6,436 bases of DNA. Source: JANMJD01 sp031371195. Lineage in GTDB: Bacteria; Actinomycetota; Acidimicrobiia; Acidimicrobiales; Ilumatobacteraceae. Positions 1 to 5,766 of the stretch are shown in pieces. The translations under genes and the position numbers were made by a program. Where the stretch lies: the NCBI GenBank assembly GCA_031371195.1, contig JANMJD010000203.1, positions 1 through 6,436 on the forward strand, in the 5' to 3' direction. Positions within the stretch are counted from its first letter, which is position 1, and each line of letters opens with the position of its first letter. A model generated the notes under the pieces. It searched no databases and was not told the DNA's origin. It saw only the letters and a list, made by a program, of their open reading frames with translations.

Positions 1-83
1 TACTACGTCTCGGTCGTTCTCCACGTTGTGCGGGCAAACGGCCAGCAGCGCGACGACTACCCGGCAACCCCGCGTGAACGCCC

Positions 84-122
84 AAGAATGAGGGGGAAGC
101 CGATCTGGTCGGCTTCCCCCTC
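84..122 (-). terminator. Probable intrinsic terminator of the ilvBNC operon
   Basis: A perfect 14-bp inverted repeat (90-103 pairing with 109-122) encloses a 5-nt loop, 30 bp beyond the ilvC stop codon. Read leftward, the stem is followed by AUUCUUGGGC, so the U-tract is short but present, as is common in GC-rich genomes. It is the only strong hairpin after ilvC and no further gene start follows it on the minus strand, which fits an operon end. The same stem could also stop a rightward transcript entering from the left edge, but the rightward downstream sequence lacks a T-run. No gene can be supported in positions 1-89. Confidence 0.8.
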
Positions 123-151
123 GCTCGTTCGTTCGGTAACCCGGAAGCTGG

Positions 152-1180
152 TCAGCCGCCGGAGGCTTCGGCGACCTTCTGCTTGCCGGCCGAGATCCAC
201 GGCATCATCGAGCGGAGCTGGGTGCCCACTTCCTCGATCTGATGCTTGGCGCCAGCAGCGCGTAGCTCGTTGAAGTTGGCGCGGCCGCCCTCGGACTCGG
301 CGATCCACTCCTTGGCAAACTTGCCCGAGGTGATCTCCTTGAGGATCTTCTTCATCTCCAGCTTGGTCTTGGCGTTGACGATGCGCGGACCACGGGTGAC
401 GTCGCCGTACTCGGCGGTGTCGGAGATCGAGTAGCGCATGCCGGCGATGCCTTCCTCGTACATCAGGTCGACGATCAGCTTCACCTCGTGCAGGCACTCG
501 AAGTAGGCCATCTCGGGCTGGTAGCCGGCCTCGACCAGCGTCTCGAACCCGGCCTGGACCAGCGAGGTGACGCCGCCGCAGAGCACGGCCTGCTCACCGA
601 ACAGGTCGGTCTCGGTCTCCTAGGTGAAGGTGGTCTCGATCACGCCGGCGCGAGCGCCACCGATGGCATCGGCGTACGACAGGGCGAGCTCCTTGGCGGT
701 CCCCGAGGCGTCGTTCTCCACGGCGATGAGGCACGGCACGCCGCCGCCCTCGGTGTAGGTGCGCCGCACCAGGTGACCCGGGCCCTTCGGGGCGATCATG
801 ATCACGTCGACCGACTTCGGCGGGCGGATGCGCTTGAAGCGGATGTTGAAGCCGTGGGCGAAAGCGAGCGCCTTTCCCTTGCGCATGAACGGCTTGATGT
901 CGGCCTCGTAGGTGGCCTTCTGCTCGGTGTCGGGCATCGTCAGCATGATCACGTTCGCCCACTTGGCGGCGTCCTTGATCGACATCACCTTCAGCCCGGC
1001 GGCCTCGGCCTTGGCGGCCGACTTCGAGCCCTCGCGCAGGCCGATGACAACCTGCACACCCGAGTCCTTCAGGTTGAGCGCATGGGCATGCCCCTGCGAG
1101 CCGTAGCCGATGATCGCGACCTTGCGGCCCCGGATGATCGACGGATCAGCATCGGCTTCGTAGTACATCTTGGCAGCCAT
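152..1180 (-). CDS. ilvC: Ketol-acid reductoisomerase (NADP+), interrupted by an in-frame amber codon
   Basis: The enzyme isomerises and reduces 2-acetolactate or 2-aceto-2-hydroxybutyrate, the second step of valine/leucine/isoleucine synthesis, using Mg2+ and NADPH in the cytoplasm. The frame spans 342 residues plus stop, a normal class I length. Visible motifs are the Rossmann GYGSQG (25-30), an LREGSKS loop (48-54) with the Arg/Ser pattern of NADPH users, HGFNIRF (109-115), APKGPGH (130-136), and metal ligands D192, E196, E228 and E232. Codon 187 (620-622) is TAG where the family has Glu in ETTF-x-EETETDLFGEQ. One base change, GAG to TAG, explains it, and the frame continues intact on both sides. 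As written it yields a 186-residue protein lacking all metal ligands and the knotted C-terminal domain; the second piece (152-586) has only a GTG start without an obvious ribosome site. The ATG directly follows the ilvN TAG, and AGGAAAGG (1189-1196) inside ilvN is the ribosome site. Family assignment is certain; whether the stop is real is not. Confidence 0.93.
620..622 (-). other. In-frame TAG inside ilvC
   Basis: The plus-strand bases CTA read TAG on the coding strand, between ...IETTFT and ETETDLFGEQA. Every other position around it matches the family, so a single substitution of plus-strand C by A at 622 (coding G to T) is the simplest explanation. The change creates the palindrome CCTAGG at 619-624. 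Confidence 0.95.
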
Positions 1181-1738
1181 CTAGCTCGCCTTTCCTTTCA
1201 ATGGGCGCACACTGCGTGCGCTGTCACGTTCCAATTTGGGCAGCGCCACCCGTCCGGTGCGCTGTAGCTCCACGATGCCATGGGCACGCAGGAGATCTTC
1301 AAAATCGTCGAGCTTGTCGGGATTGCCTTCGAGCGACACGGTCATCGCTCCGGCACCCACCGCCAACACCTTGGCTTCGAAGATCTGCACGAGCTCCATC
1401 ACCTGGCCACGGCCGGCGGTCTCGGTGCGCACCGTGGCGAGCAGCAGTTCGCGCTCCACCGACGTACGCGGGTCGAGCTCGGAGATCTTGACGACATCGA
1501 TCAGCTTGAACAGCTGCTTGGTCATCTGCTCGAGCGGCGTCGATTCGATATCGACGACGATCGTGATGCGGCTGTACCGCTCGTCCTCCGTCGGCGCCAC
1601 GGCCAACGAGAAGATATTGAAGCCCCGGCGGGCGAACAGTGACGCCACCCGAGCGAGCACCCCGGCCCGGTTCTCGACGAGCACCGACAGGATGTGATGG
1701 GCCGGTCGACCCGAAGCAGCTGCAGGAATCGCGGTCAC
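1181..1738 (-). CDS. ilvN: Acetolactate synthase, small (regulatory) subunit
   Basis: This is the regulatory subunit of acetohydroxyacid synthase; it binds the IlvB catalytic subunit, stimulates it and confers valine feedback inhibition. It has 185 residues, within the usual range for actinobacterial and other IlvN/IlvH proteins. The N-terminal ACT domain covers about residues 14-90 and begins HHILSVLVENRAGVLARV. N23 and G26 align with the Asn and Gly of E. coli IlvH whose mutation gives valine resistance, so valine sensitivity is expected (inference from the family). The second, C-terminal domain covers about 95-170. The start is GTG at 1738, whose GTGA overlaps the TGA of ilvB (1735-1738), implying translational coupling. 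A GGGGG (1747-1751) lies 8 nt upstream as a ribosome site. The TAG stop at 1181-1183 abuts the ilvC ATG and is in the same frame. Confidence 0.95.
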   Translation of the reverse strand: MTAIPAAASGRPAHHILSVLVENRAGVLARVASLFARRGFNIFSLAVAPTEDERYSRITIVVDIESTPLEQMTKQLFKLIDVVKISELDPRTSVERELLLATVRTETAGRGQVMELVQIFEAKVLAVGAGAMTVSLEGNPDKLDDFEDLLRAHGIVELQRTGRVALPKLERDSARSVRPLKGKAS

Positions 1739-3483
1739 TTGAGGTTCCCCCGGACATTGAGCTGGGCAGGGTGGAGCACGACGTCATCGTTGGAGAAACC
1801 GGCCGGAACCATCGGGAAGACCTTTTCACGGGCGTCGACGCGGAAATCGACGACGACGGGGCGGTCGTCGACGGAGTTTGCCTTGTCGATCGCCGGTTGG
1901 ACCTCTTCGGGGGAATCGACGCGGATGCCCACGCAACCCATCGCCTCGGCCCACTTGACGAAGTCGGGCAGGTCGGGCGACAGATACACCTCGCTGTACC
2001 GCTCGTCGTAGAACATCTCCTGCCATTGGCGGACCATGCCGAGGTAGGAGTTGTTCAGGATGGCAACCTTCACAGGAATCCGTTCGACCGAGGCGGTGAC
2101 CAGCTCCTGCGCGGTCATCTGGAAGCAGCCGTCGCCGTCGATCGCCCACACGGTGGCGTCGGGACGGCCGACCTTGGCGCCGATCGCCGCCGGGACCGAG
2201 AAGCCCATCGTGCCCAGGCCACCGGAGTTCACCCAGGTATAGGGCTTCTCGAAGTTCCAGTATTGACTCGACCACATCTGATGCTGGCCGACGCCCGAGA
2301 CAAGGATGGTGTCGGGCGGTGCCATGTCGCGCAGGTTCTCCAGGCAGAACTGCGGCTTGAGTGCCTCGCCCGGTTCGGACGCCTCGTAGTGCAACGGAAA
2401 CTGCTCGCGCCAGCCCGAAATCCGGCTCTTCCATACCCCTGTATCGGCCTGGGTCTCGCCGGCCGACAGCAGGTTGCGAATCTCCTTGACCAGCTCCTCG
2501 ATCACGAGACGGCAATCTCCGACGATCGGGACGTCGGGCCGGCGGACCTTGCCCTGCTCGGCCGGGTCGATGTCGACGTGGATGATCTTGGCCTGCGGTG
2601 CGAACGTGGGCACCTTGCCGGTGATCCGGTCGTCGAAACGGGCACCCAGATTGATCAGCAGATCGGACTGCTGCATCGAGGTGATCGCCGTGGCGTTGCC
2701 GTGCATGCCGGGCATGCCCAGACACAGGGGGTGGCTGTCGGGGAAGGCGCCGCGCGCCATCAACGTTGTGACGACATGGATCTGGGTGAGTTCGGCCAGC
2801 TCGCGCAGGGTCTCGGCGGCGCGGGCCTTGAGCACGCCGCCACCGACGTACAGGATCGGGCGTTCCGAGGCCAGGATCAGCTTGGCCGCCTCACGGATCA
2901 TCCGCGGATGGCCCTTGGTGGTCGGACGGTAACCGGGCAGCGAGTCCGACACCTCGGCGTCGGTCGGCCAATACCAGTCCATCGAGTTCTGCAGGACATC
3001 TTTGGGCACGTCGATCAACACCGGCCCGGGGCGACCCGTGGTGGCGATGTGGAAAGCCTGACGGACGATGAGCGGCAGGTCCTGCGCGCTCATCACCAGC
3101 TCGTTGTGCTTGGTGACCGAGCGGGTGATCCCGACCGTGTCACATTCCTGGAAGGCGTCGGTGCCGATGGCCGTGGTGGGCACCTGACCGGTGATGCAGA
3201 TCATCGGGATCGAATCCATGTACGCGTCGCACAACGGCGTCACCATGTTCGTCGCCGCCGGACCCGACGTCACCATCGCCACACCCGGACGACCGGTGAC
3301 GTGGGCGTAGCCCTCGGCCATATGGCCGGCACCCTGCTCGTGACGCACGAGAATGTGGCGGATCGACGAGTCGAGCAGCGGATCGTAGGCGGGGAGGATG
3401 CACCCGCCAGGAAGGCCGAAGATGACCTCGGTCTGCTCCATTTCGAGGCTCTTGATGAGGGCCTGGGCCCCGGTGAGCTTCAT
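1735..3483 (-). CDS. ilvB: Acetolactate synthase, large (catalytic) subunit
   Basis: This thiamine-diphosphate enzyme condenses two pyruvates, or pyruvate with 2-oxobutyrate, in the first common step of branched-chain amino acid synthesis. It has 582 residues, the typical length. The N-terminal ThDP domain begins MKLTGAQAL and contains FGLPGG (22-27) and the catalytic Glu in RHEQGAGHMAEGYA (E49). A central FAD/nucleotide-type domain includes LGARFDDRITGKV. The C-terminal ThDP-binding motif runs from GDG (450-452) to NN (477-478). The start was chosen at the ATG of 3483 because AGGAG sits 6 nt upstream and homologues begin with this M-x-x-T/S-G-A; the upstream 43 codons still in frame overlap the attenuator and are not coding. 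Oddity: SGPAATN (73-79) has Ala76 where most family members have Gly (SGPGATN). It is the first gene of the operon and overlaps ilvN by 4 bp. Confidence 0.97.
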   Translation of the reverse strand: MKLTGAQALIKSLEMEQTEVIFGLPGGCILPAYDPLLDSSIRHILVRHEQGAGHMAEGYAHVTGRPGVAMVTSGPAATNMVTPLCDAYMDSIPMICITGQVPTTAIGTDAFQECDTVGITRSVTKHNELVMSAQDLPLIVRQAFHIATTGRPGPVLIDVPKDVLQNSMDWYWPTDAEVSDSLPGYRPTTKGHPRMIREAAKLILASERPILYVGGGVLKARAAETLRELAELTQIHVVTTLMARGAFPDSHPLCLGMPGMHGNATAITSMQQSDLLINLGARFDDRITGKVPTFAPQAKIIHVDIDPAEQGKVRRPDVPIVGDCRLVIEELVKEIRNLLSAGETQADTGVWKSRISGWREQFPLHYEASEPGEALKPQFCLENLRDMAPPDTILVSGVGQHQMWSSQYWNFEKPYTWVNSGGLGTMGFSVPAAIGAKVGRPDATVWAIDGDGCFQMTAQELVTASVERIPVKVAILNNSYLGMVRQWQEMFYDERYSEVYLSPDLPDFVKWAEAMGCVGIRVDSPEEVQPAIDKANSVDDRPVVVDFRVDAREKVFPMVPAGFSNDDVVLHPAQLNVRGNLK

Positions 3484-3489
3484 GGTGAT

Positions 3490-3494
3490 CTCCT
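3490..3494 (-). promoter_or_regulatory. Ribosome binding site of ilvB
   Basis: AGGAG stands 6 nt before ATG at 3483. It is the best Shine-Dalgarno match in the operon and decides the start of ilvB in favour of MKLTGAQAL over any upstream in-frame codon. Confidence 0.85.
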
Positions 3495-3570
3495 GGTACT
3501 TGGTAAACGGCGGTGGAATCGTACTGACTGGATCCGGCAGCGCTCGTGAAGGCACGCCGAACCGAGGGCC

Positions 3571-3600
3571 AAAAACAAGAAAACCTCCCAAAAGGGAGGT
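3571..3600 (-). terminator. Intrinsic terminator / attenuator in the ilvB leader
   Basis: In the leftward transcript a perfect 7-bp stem (ACCTCCC pairing with GGGAGGT) closed by a TTTT loop is followed at once by TTTCTTGTTTTT. This is a canonical Rho-independent terminator. It lies 33 nt after the stop codon of the leader peptide and about 90 nt before the ilvB start, the position expected of an attenuator. On the plus strand the stem has no following T-run, so it acts only towards ilvB. Confidence 0.88.
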
Positions 3601-3604
3601 CGTC

Positions 3605-3634
3605 AGGCACACGCGGCATCAAGCCGGCGTGCCT
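3605..3634 (-). ncRNA. Leader RNA hairpin preceding the attenuator
   Basis: A 30-nt element beginning at the A of the leader TAG can fold as AGGCAC pairing with GTGCCT. It can also fold in an alternative register with small bulges that extends through GCGTG/CACGC and GCC/GGC to a TTGAT loop. A ribosome on the last leader codons would cover its 5' arm, so its formation should depend on leader translation. It does not overlap the terminator stem, so if it regulates termination it is not by simple exclusion on the structures I can draw by eye. Confidence 0.55.
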
Positions 3635-3671
3635 AGGTGATCACTACGAGCGCGGTTGTGTGCGGCATCAT
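3633..3671 (-). CDS. ilv operon leader peptide (12 aa)
   Basis: A short frame reads MMPHTTALVVIT and stops at TAG. Four consecutive codons, CTC GTA GTG ATC, encode Leu-Val-Val-Ile, exactly the products of the downstream pathway, followed by Thr, the isoleucine precursor. Known actinobacterial ilvBNC leaders (for example that of Corynebacterium glutamicum, with an LVVV run) look the same. Ribosome stalling at these codons under branched-chain amino acid starvation would control the terminator at 3571-3600. No good ribosome site precedes the tandem ATG ATG; the predicted transcript start falls on or next to the first ATG, so it is probably translated as a leaderless message. Its role is regulatory in cis; no stable product is expected. 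An overlapping frame at 3619-3678 has no branched-chain run and was not preferred. Confidence 0.82.
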   Translation of the reverse strand: MMPHTTALVVIT

Positions 3672-3676
3672 CGTCC

Positions 3677-3706
3677 ATTCTGCCAGACGGGCGTGCCGGG
3701 GAACAA
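3677..3706 (-). promoter_or_regulatory. Candidate promoter of the ilvBNC operon
   Basis: On the minus strand TTGTTC (3701-3706, -35-like) and CAGAAT (3677-3682, -10-like) are separated by 18 bp. The expected start point, about 7 nt after the -10 box, is at 3670-3671, the A of the leader peptide ATG. The hexamers match the consensus only partly, but the agreement with the leader peptide start strengthens the call. It would give ilvB an untranslated leader of about 188 nt. Confidence 0.5.
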
Positions 3707-3715
3707 CCCTGTTCC
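3700..3715. promoter_or_regulatory. Palindrome overlapping the ilv -35 region (possible operator)
   Basis: GGAACA-ACCC-TGTTCC is a perfect 6-bp dyad with a 4-nt centre and covers the proposed -35 hexamer. Its placement suits a repressor or other transcription factor site. No regulator can be named. The GAAC/GTTC half-sites are 6 nt apart, unlike the 4 nt of the Gram-positive SOS box. Confidence 0.3.
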
Positions 3716-3734
3716 GAAATCGCTACCGACTGCC

Positions 3735-5603
3735 TCAGACCGGCCGAGCGCGCCGTCGACGTCGGTCCAGCATGAACACGACGAAGGCGAGCGGCGTCAG
3801 CAACTGGCTGATGATGCAGGGAATAAGCGCCACGTTCCACACGGCCCCGGTCCCCGGTGGGACCGCCAGCAGGCCACGGCCGTCAACCGTGGCCGCCCGA
3901 CCCGACCGTCGCCAACCACGCGAGCCGGGACGGAACCAGGTGAACGCATTCTCGGTATCGGCATGAACCAACGACGGCAATGACTCGGTGATCGTGACCC
4001 GACCCCCGTCGGCTCGCATCCCCCTCCCGCGTGTGCCGACGACATCGAACACGGCCAGCGTCGCTCCGTCCGCTACCGCGGAGAGTCCCGGATCGAGCCT
4101 CAGGGCCGAGTACGGGTGCGCATCCAGCGCCTTGAGCAGGACGATCCAGCGGACCCCGAGCGCGACCAGGCCCGCTGAGATCGCCTCGCCCCGTTCGAGC
4201 CGGGCCACCAGGCCGCCGGCTCCCGGCTCTCGTGGATCGGCGCTCTCCTGGAGGCCTGAGCCAAGACCGCTGTTACTCGACGCGAGCACATCCCCTCCGA
4301 GATACAGCGGCAACGGGTTGAGCACACGATGCACGTGGCCGTCACCAACGCTCAGGTTGAAATACTGAAACCAGGGCAGAGCGAGCACCGTGCCCGGTTC
4401 GTTTGCCACGATCCTTCGCGCCGCAGCCCATTCCGACGGCACCGGTGTTGCCTCGAGCTGGCCGCCGATGCCCCAGACCGAGGGTACGGCGAGCACGACA
4501 CAGCACGCCAACGGCGCGACTCGCACCGCCCCGACCAACGCGTCGGGACAGCGGGCGGACATCGCCAGCCGCCGCGCTCCGAGCACTGCAGCAGGTGCCA
4601 GCCAGAGGAGGTGGAGTCCGAGCAGGCGATGACCCTCGCGCCAGATCCCGCCGATCGGATTCGCCGTCATCGCGTCCACCACGGCGCGGACACCGGGGAC
4701 CGCCGTGGCCGCCGGGATCATCCAACCGATGGCACCAAGGATGGCAAGGGGCCGGCGCAGATGCGCCGGTAGGTCACGGGTGCCGGCAATGCCAAGCGCC
4801 AGCAGGATCACACCGACGGCGGACTCGACCCACCCGGCGCCTCCTGCCTGGAAATATGTATTCCAGAACCCACCCCCGGCCGACAACCTGGCAAGACCCG
4901 CCGGGCCCGCGGCGACAGTGTGGAAGGCCAGCCCGCCGGCGGGAGTGGCCGTGCCGCTCCACAGCACGAGGATGCCGGGGACGAGCCAGACGAGTTGGGC
5001 ACCGACCACGACGAGGAACCCGCGCACCCACCGGATGCGATCGCCGGCGATCAAGGCAACGACTACGACAACGAGCGCCACCGAACCGCCGAAGTGTCCT
5101 CCGAAGGCCAGCGCCGACGCGGCGACGAATGTTCGGGCGGGGTGACGTCCGGGCCGCAGGAGCACAGCCAGAACCCACGGAAGCGCGGCGTGGGGCACGG
5201 TCACCATGAAATGTCCGACCGCAGTCCGAGTGAGGACGAACGGACTGAGGGCATACAGCGCGCCGGCGACGTGGGCGGCGAGCAATCCGCCCGAGCGAAT
5301 CAGCCGAGCCATGCCAACCCAGGCTGCGACCAGCCCGGCCAGCATGAGCACCTTGCCCGAAACCTCGGCCGGCACCCAGCGAGACAACGCCGATATCGCC
5401 GTCCACAGGGGCAACCGGCGAGGCAGCTCGGGCCCGAGACCCCAGAAACCCGCCGGCACTTCAAGGCGTCGGACGAGGACCAGATCCAGGTTGAACACCT
5501 CGCCGGGCCGTAAAGCAGGTCCGAGCATCAGCAGGGCAGCGATCACCGGGGGAATCACGAGCGACGGCGGCGTCGTGGTCTGCACTGCGGTACGGAGATT
5601 CAC
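3735..5603 (-). CDS. Polytopic membrane protein, GT-C glycosyltransferase-like
   Basis: A 622-residue integral membrane protein of unproven function. Hydrophobic segments lie near residues 13-32, 84-102, 107-124, 134-150, 160-186, 195-215, 258-274, 285-303, 327-345 and 358-380, followed by about 200 mostly hydrophilic residues (381-585), a last membrane segment (588-612) and an Arg-rich cytoplasmic tail. Several features recall bacterial GT-C-fold glycosyltransferases that use lipid-linked sugars. These are acidic D40 in the first loop, ALYALSPFVLTRTAVGHF (115-132) followed by ALPWVL (140-145), WREGHR (321-326) in the position of the FREP-type loop, and a distal domain with ADPREP and LGVRWIVLL (482-490). 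This is inference by pattern; donor and acceptor are unknown. The start is the GTG at 5603, chosen because it sits just before the first membrane segment and 2 nt from a predicted transcript start; no Shine-Dalgarno is evident, and starts slightly downstream cannot be excluded. It lies upstream of the ilv leader on the same strand, and divergently to a sulfotransferase-like gene. Confidence 0.75.
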   Translation of the reverse strand: MNLRTAVQTTTPPSLVIPPVIAALLMLGPALRPGEVFNLDLVLVRRLEVPAGFWGLGPELPRRLPLWTAISALSRWVPAEVSGKVLMLAGLVAAWVGMARLIRSGGLLAAHVAGALYALSPFVLTRTAVGHFMVTVPHAALPWVLAVLLRPGRHPARTFVAASALAFGGHFGGSVALVVVVVALIAGDRIRWVRGFLVVVGAQLVWLVPGILVLWSGTATPAGGLAFHTVAAGPAGLARLSAGGGFWNTYFQAGGAGWVESAVGVILLALGIAGTRDLPAHLRRPLAILGAIGWMIPAATAVPGVRAVVDAMTANPIGGIWREGHRLLGLHLLWLAPAAVLGARRLAMSARCPDALVGAVRVAPLACCVVLAVPSVWGIGGQLEATPVPSEWAAARRIVANEPGTVLALPWFQYFNLSVGDGHVHRVLNPLPLYLGGDVLASSNSGLGSGLQESADPREPGAGGLVARLERGEAISAGLVALGVRWIVLLKALDAHPYSALRLDPGLSAVADGATLAVFDVVGTRGRGMRADGGRVTITESLPSLVHADTENAFTWFRPGSRGWRRSGRAATVDGRGLLAVPPGTGAVWNVALIPCIISQLLTPLAFVVFMLDRRRRRARPV

Positions 5604-5611
5604 GGAGCCAG

Positions 5612-5640
5612 AGTCTGACGGATCTGCGGCCTGCCGTCAC
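5612..5640 (-). promoter_or_regulatory. Candidate promoter of the membrane protein gene
   Basis: On the minus strand GTGACG (5635-5640) and CAGACT (5612-5617) are 17 bp apart. A start about 7 nt after the -10 box would fall near 5605, giving an almost leaderless message for the GTG at 5603, which would explain the absent ribosome site. Matches to consensus are partial, so this is tentative. Confidence 0.3.
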
Positions 5641-5657
5641 GTTGTGTCGGTCGTCCC

Positions 5658-5673
5658 CTGCATCCGGGTGCAG
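5658..5673. promoter_or_regulatory. Inverted repeat in the divergent promoter region
   Basis: CTGCA-TCCGGG-TGCAG has perfect 5-bp arms with a 6-nt centre. It lies between the two divergent candidate promoters and at the edge of the rightward -35 position, so it could be an operator acting on one or both genes. Arms this short also occur by chance in 160 bp. Confidence 0.22.
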
Positions 5674-5693
5674 AAACCCCTCGGCCACCGACC

Positions 5694-5699
5694 TACAAT
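5694..5699 (+). promoter_or_regulatory. Candidate -10 box of the sulfotransferase-like gene
   Basis: TACAAT is a 5/6 match to the sigma-70-type -10 consensus and stands out in GC-rich sequence, 68 bp before the gene start. No good -35 hexamer is present at 16-18 bp. A short hairpin, CGGGC-ACA-GCCCG (5706-5718), would lie at the very 5' end of the transcript. Confidence 0.4.
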
Positions 5700-5766
5700 C
5701 GACGTCGGGCACAGCCCGTCGGGATGATCCAGTGAGGACATCCTGACCGCGCGGACCGGGGCGAGA

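Larger units (their letters stand above)
5604..5766. other. Divergent intergenic region
   Basis: These 163 bp separate the start codons of two divergent genes. The region holds the two candidate promoters, the CTGCA/TGCAG inverted repeat and a small hairpin-forming sequence at 5706-5718. No small reading frame with a ribosome site was found: the GTG at 5732 meets a stop after four codons. Confidence 0.6.

Noticed and set aside
1..273. Open plus-strand frame entering from the left edge
   Set aside because: It crosses the terminator stem and runs into ilvC antisense, ending without recognisable protein features. The first 89 bases could be the tail of a gene outside the window, but nothing supports a frame.
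620..622. Pyrrolysine insertion at the ilvC TAG
   Set aside because: Ketol-acid reductoisomerase has no known pyrrolysine, no pyl genes are seen, and a one-base change from the conserved Glu codon is simpler.
488..1267. A 259-codon open frame on the plus strand
   Set aside because: It is antisense to ilvC, with composition dictated by the ilvC codons and no domain or ribosome site.
1639..3549. A 636-codon open frame on the plus strand
   Set aside because: It lies wholly opposite ilvB and the 5' end of ilvN, has an Arg/Gly/Asp/His-rich composition typical of antisense shadows in GC-rich DNA, and has no recognisable domain. The minus-strand frame is an unmistakable IlvB.
3484..3612. N-terminal extension of IlvB to 3612
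   Set aside because: It would translate the attenuator stem and T-run; the ATG at 3483 has an AGGAG site at proper spacing and matches the family start.
3570..3671. T-box or metabolite riboswitch
   Set aside because: No T-box consensus bulge or specifier stem is visible and the leader is short; the coding leader peptide explains the arrangement better.
3619..3678. Alternative leader frame of 19 codons starting ATGGAC
   Set aside because: It has a single Leu and no Val or Ile, and overlaps the branched-chain-rich frame in another register.
3700..3715. LexA/SOS box
   Set aside because: The half-sites GAAC and GTTC are separated by 6 nt, not the 4 nt of the Gram-positive SOS box, and the downstream genes are biosynthetic.
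4403..5513. Several plus-strand open frames of 147-268 codons
   Set aside because: They are antisense to the membrane protein gene and are Arg/Pro/Gly-rich shadows with no domains. The minus-strand frame shows regularly spaced membrane segments.
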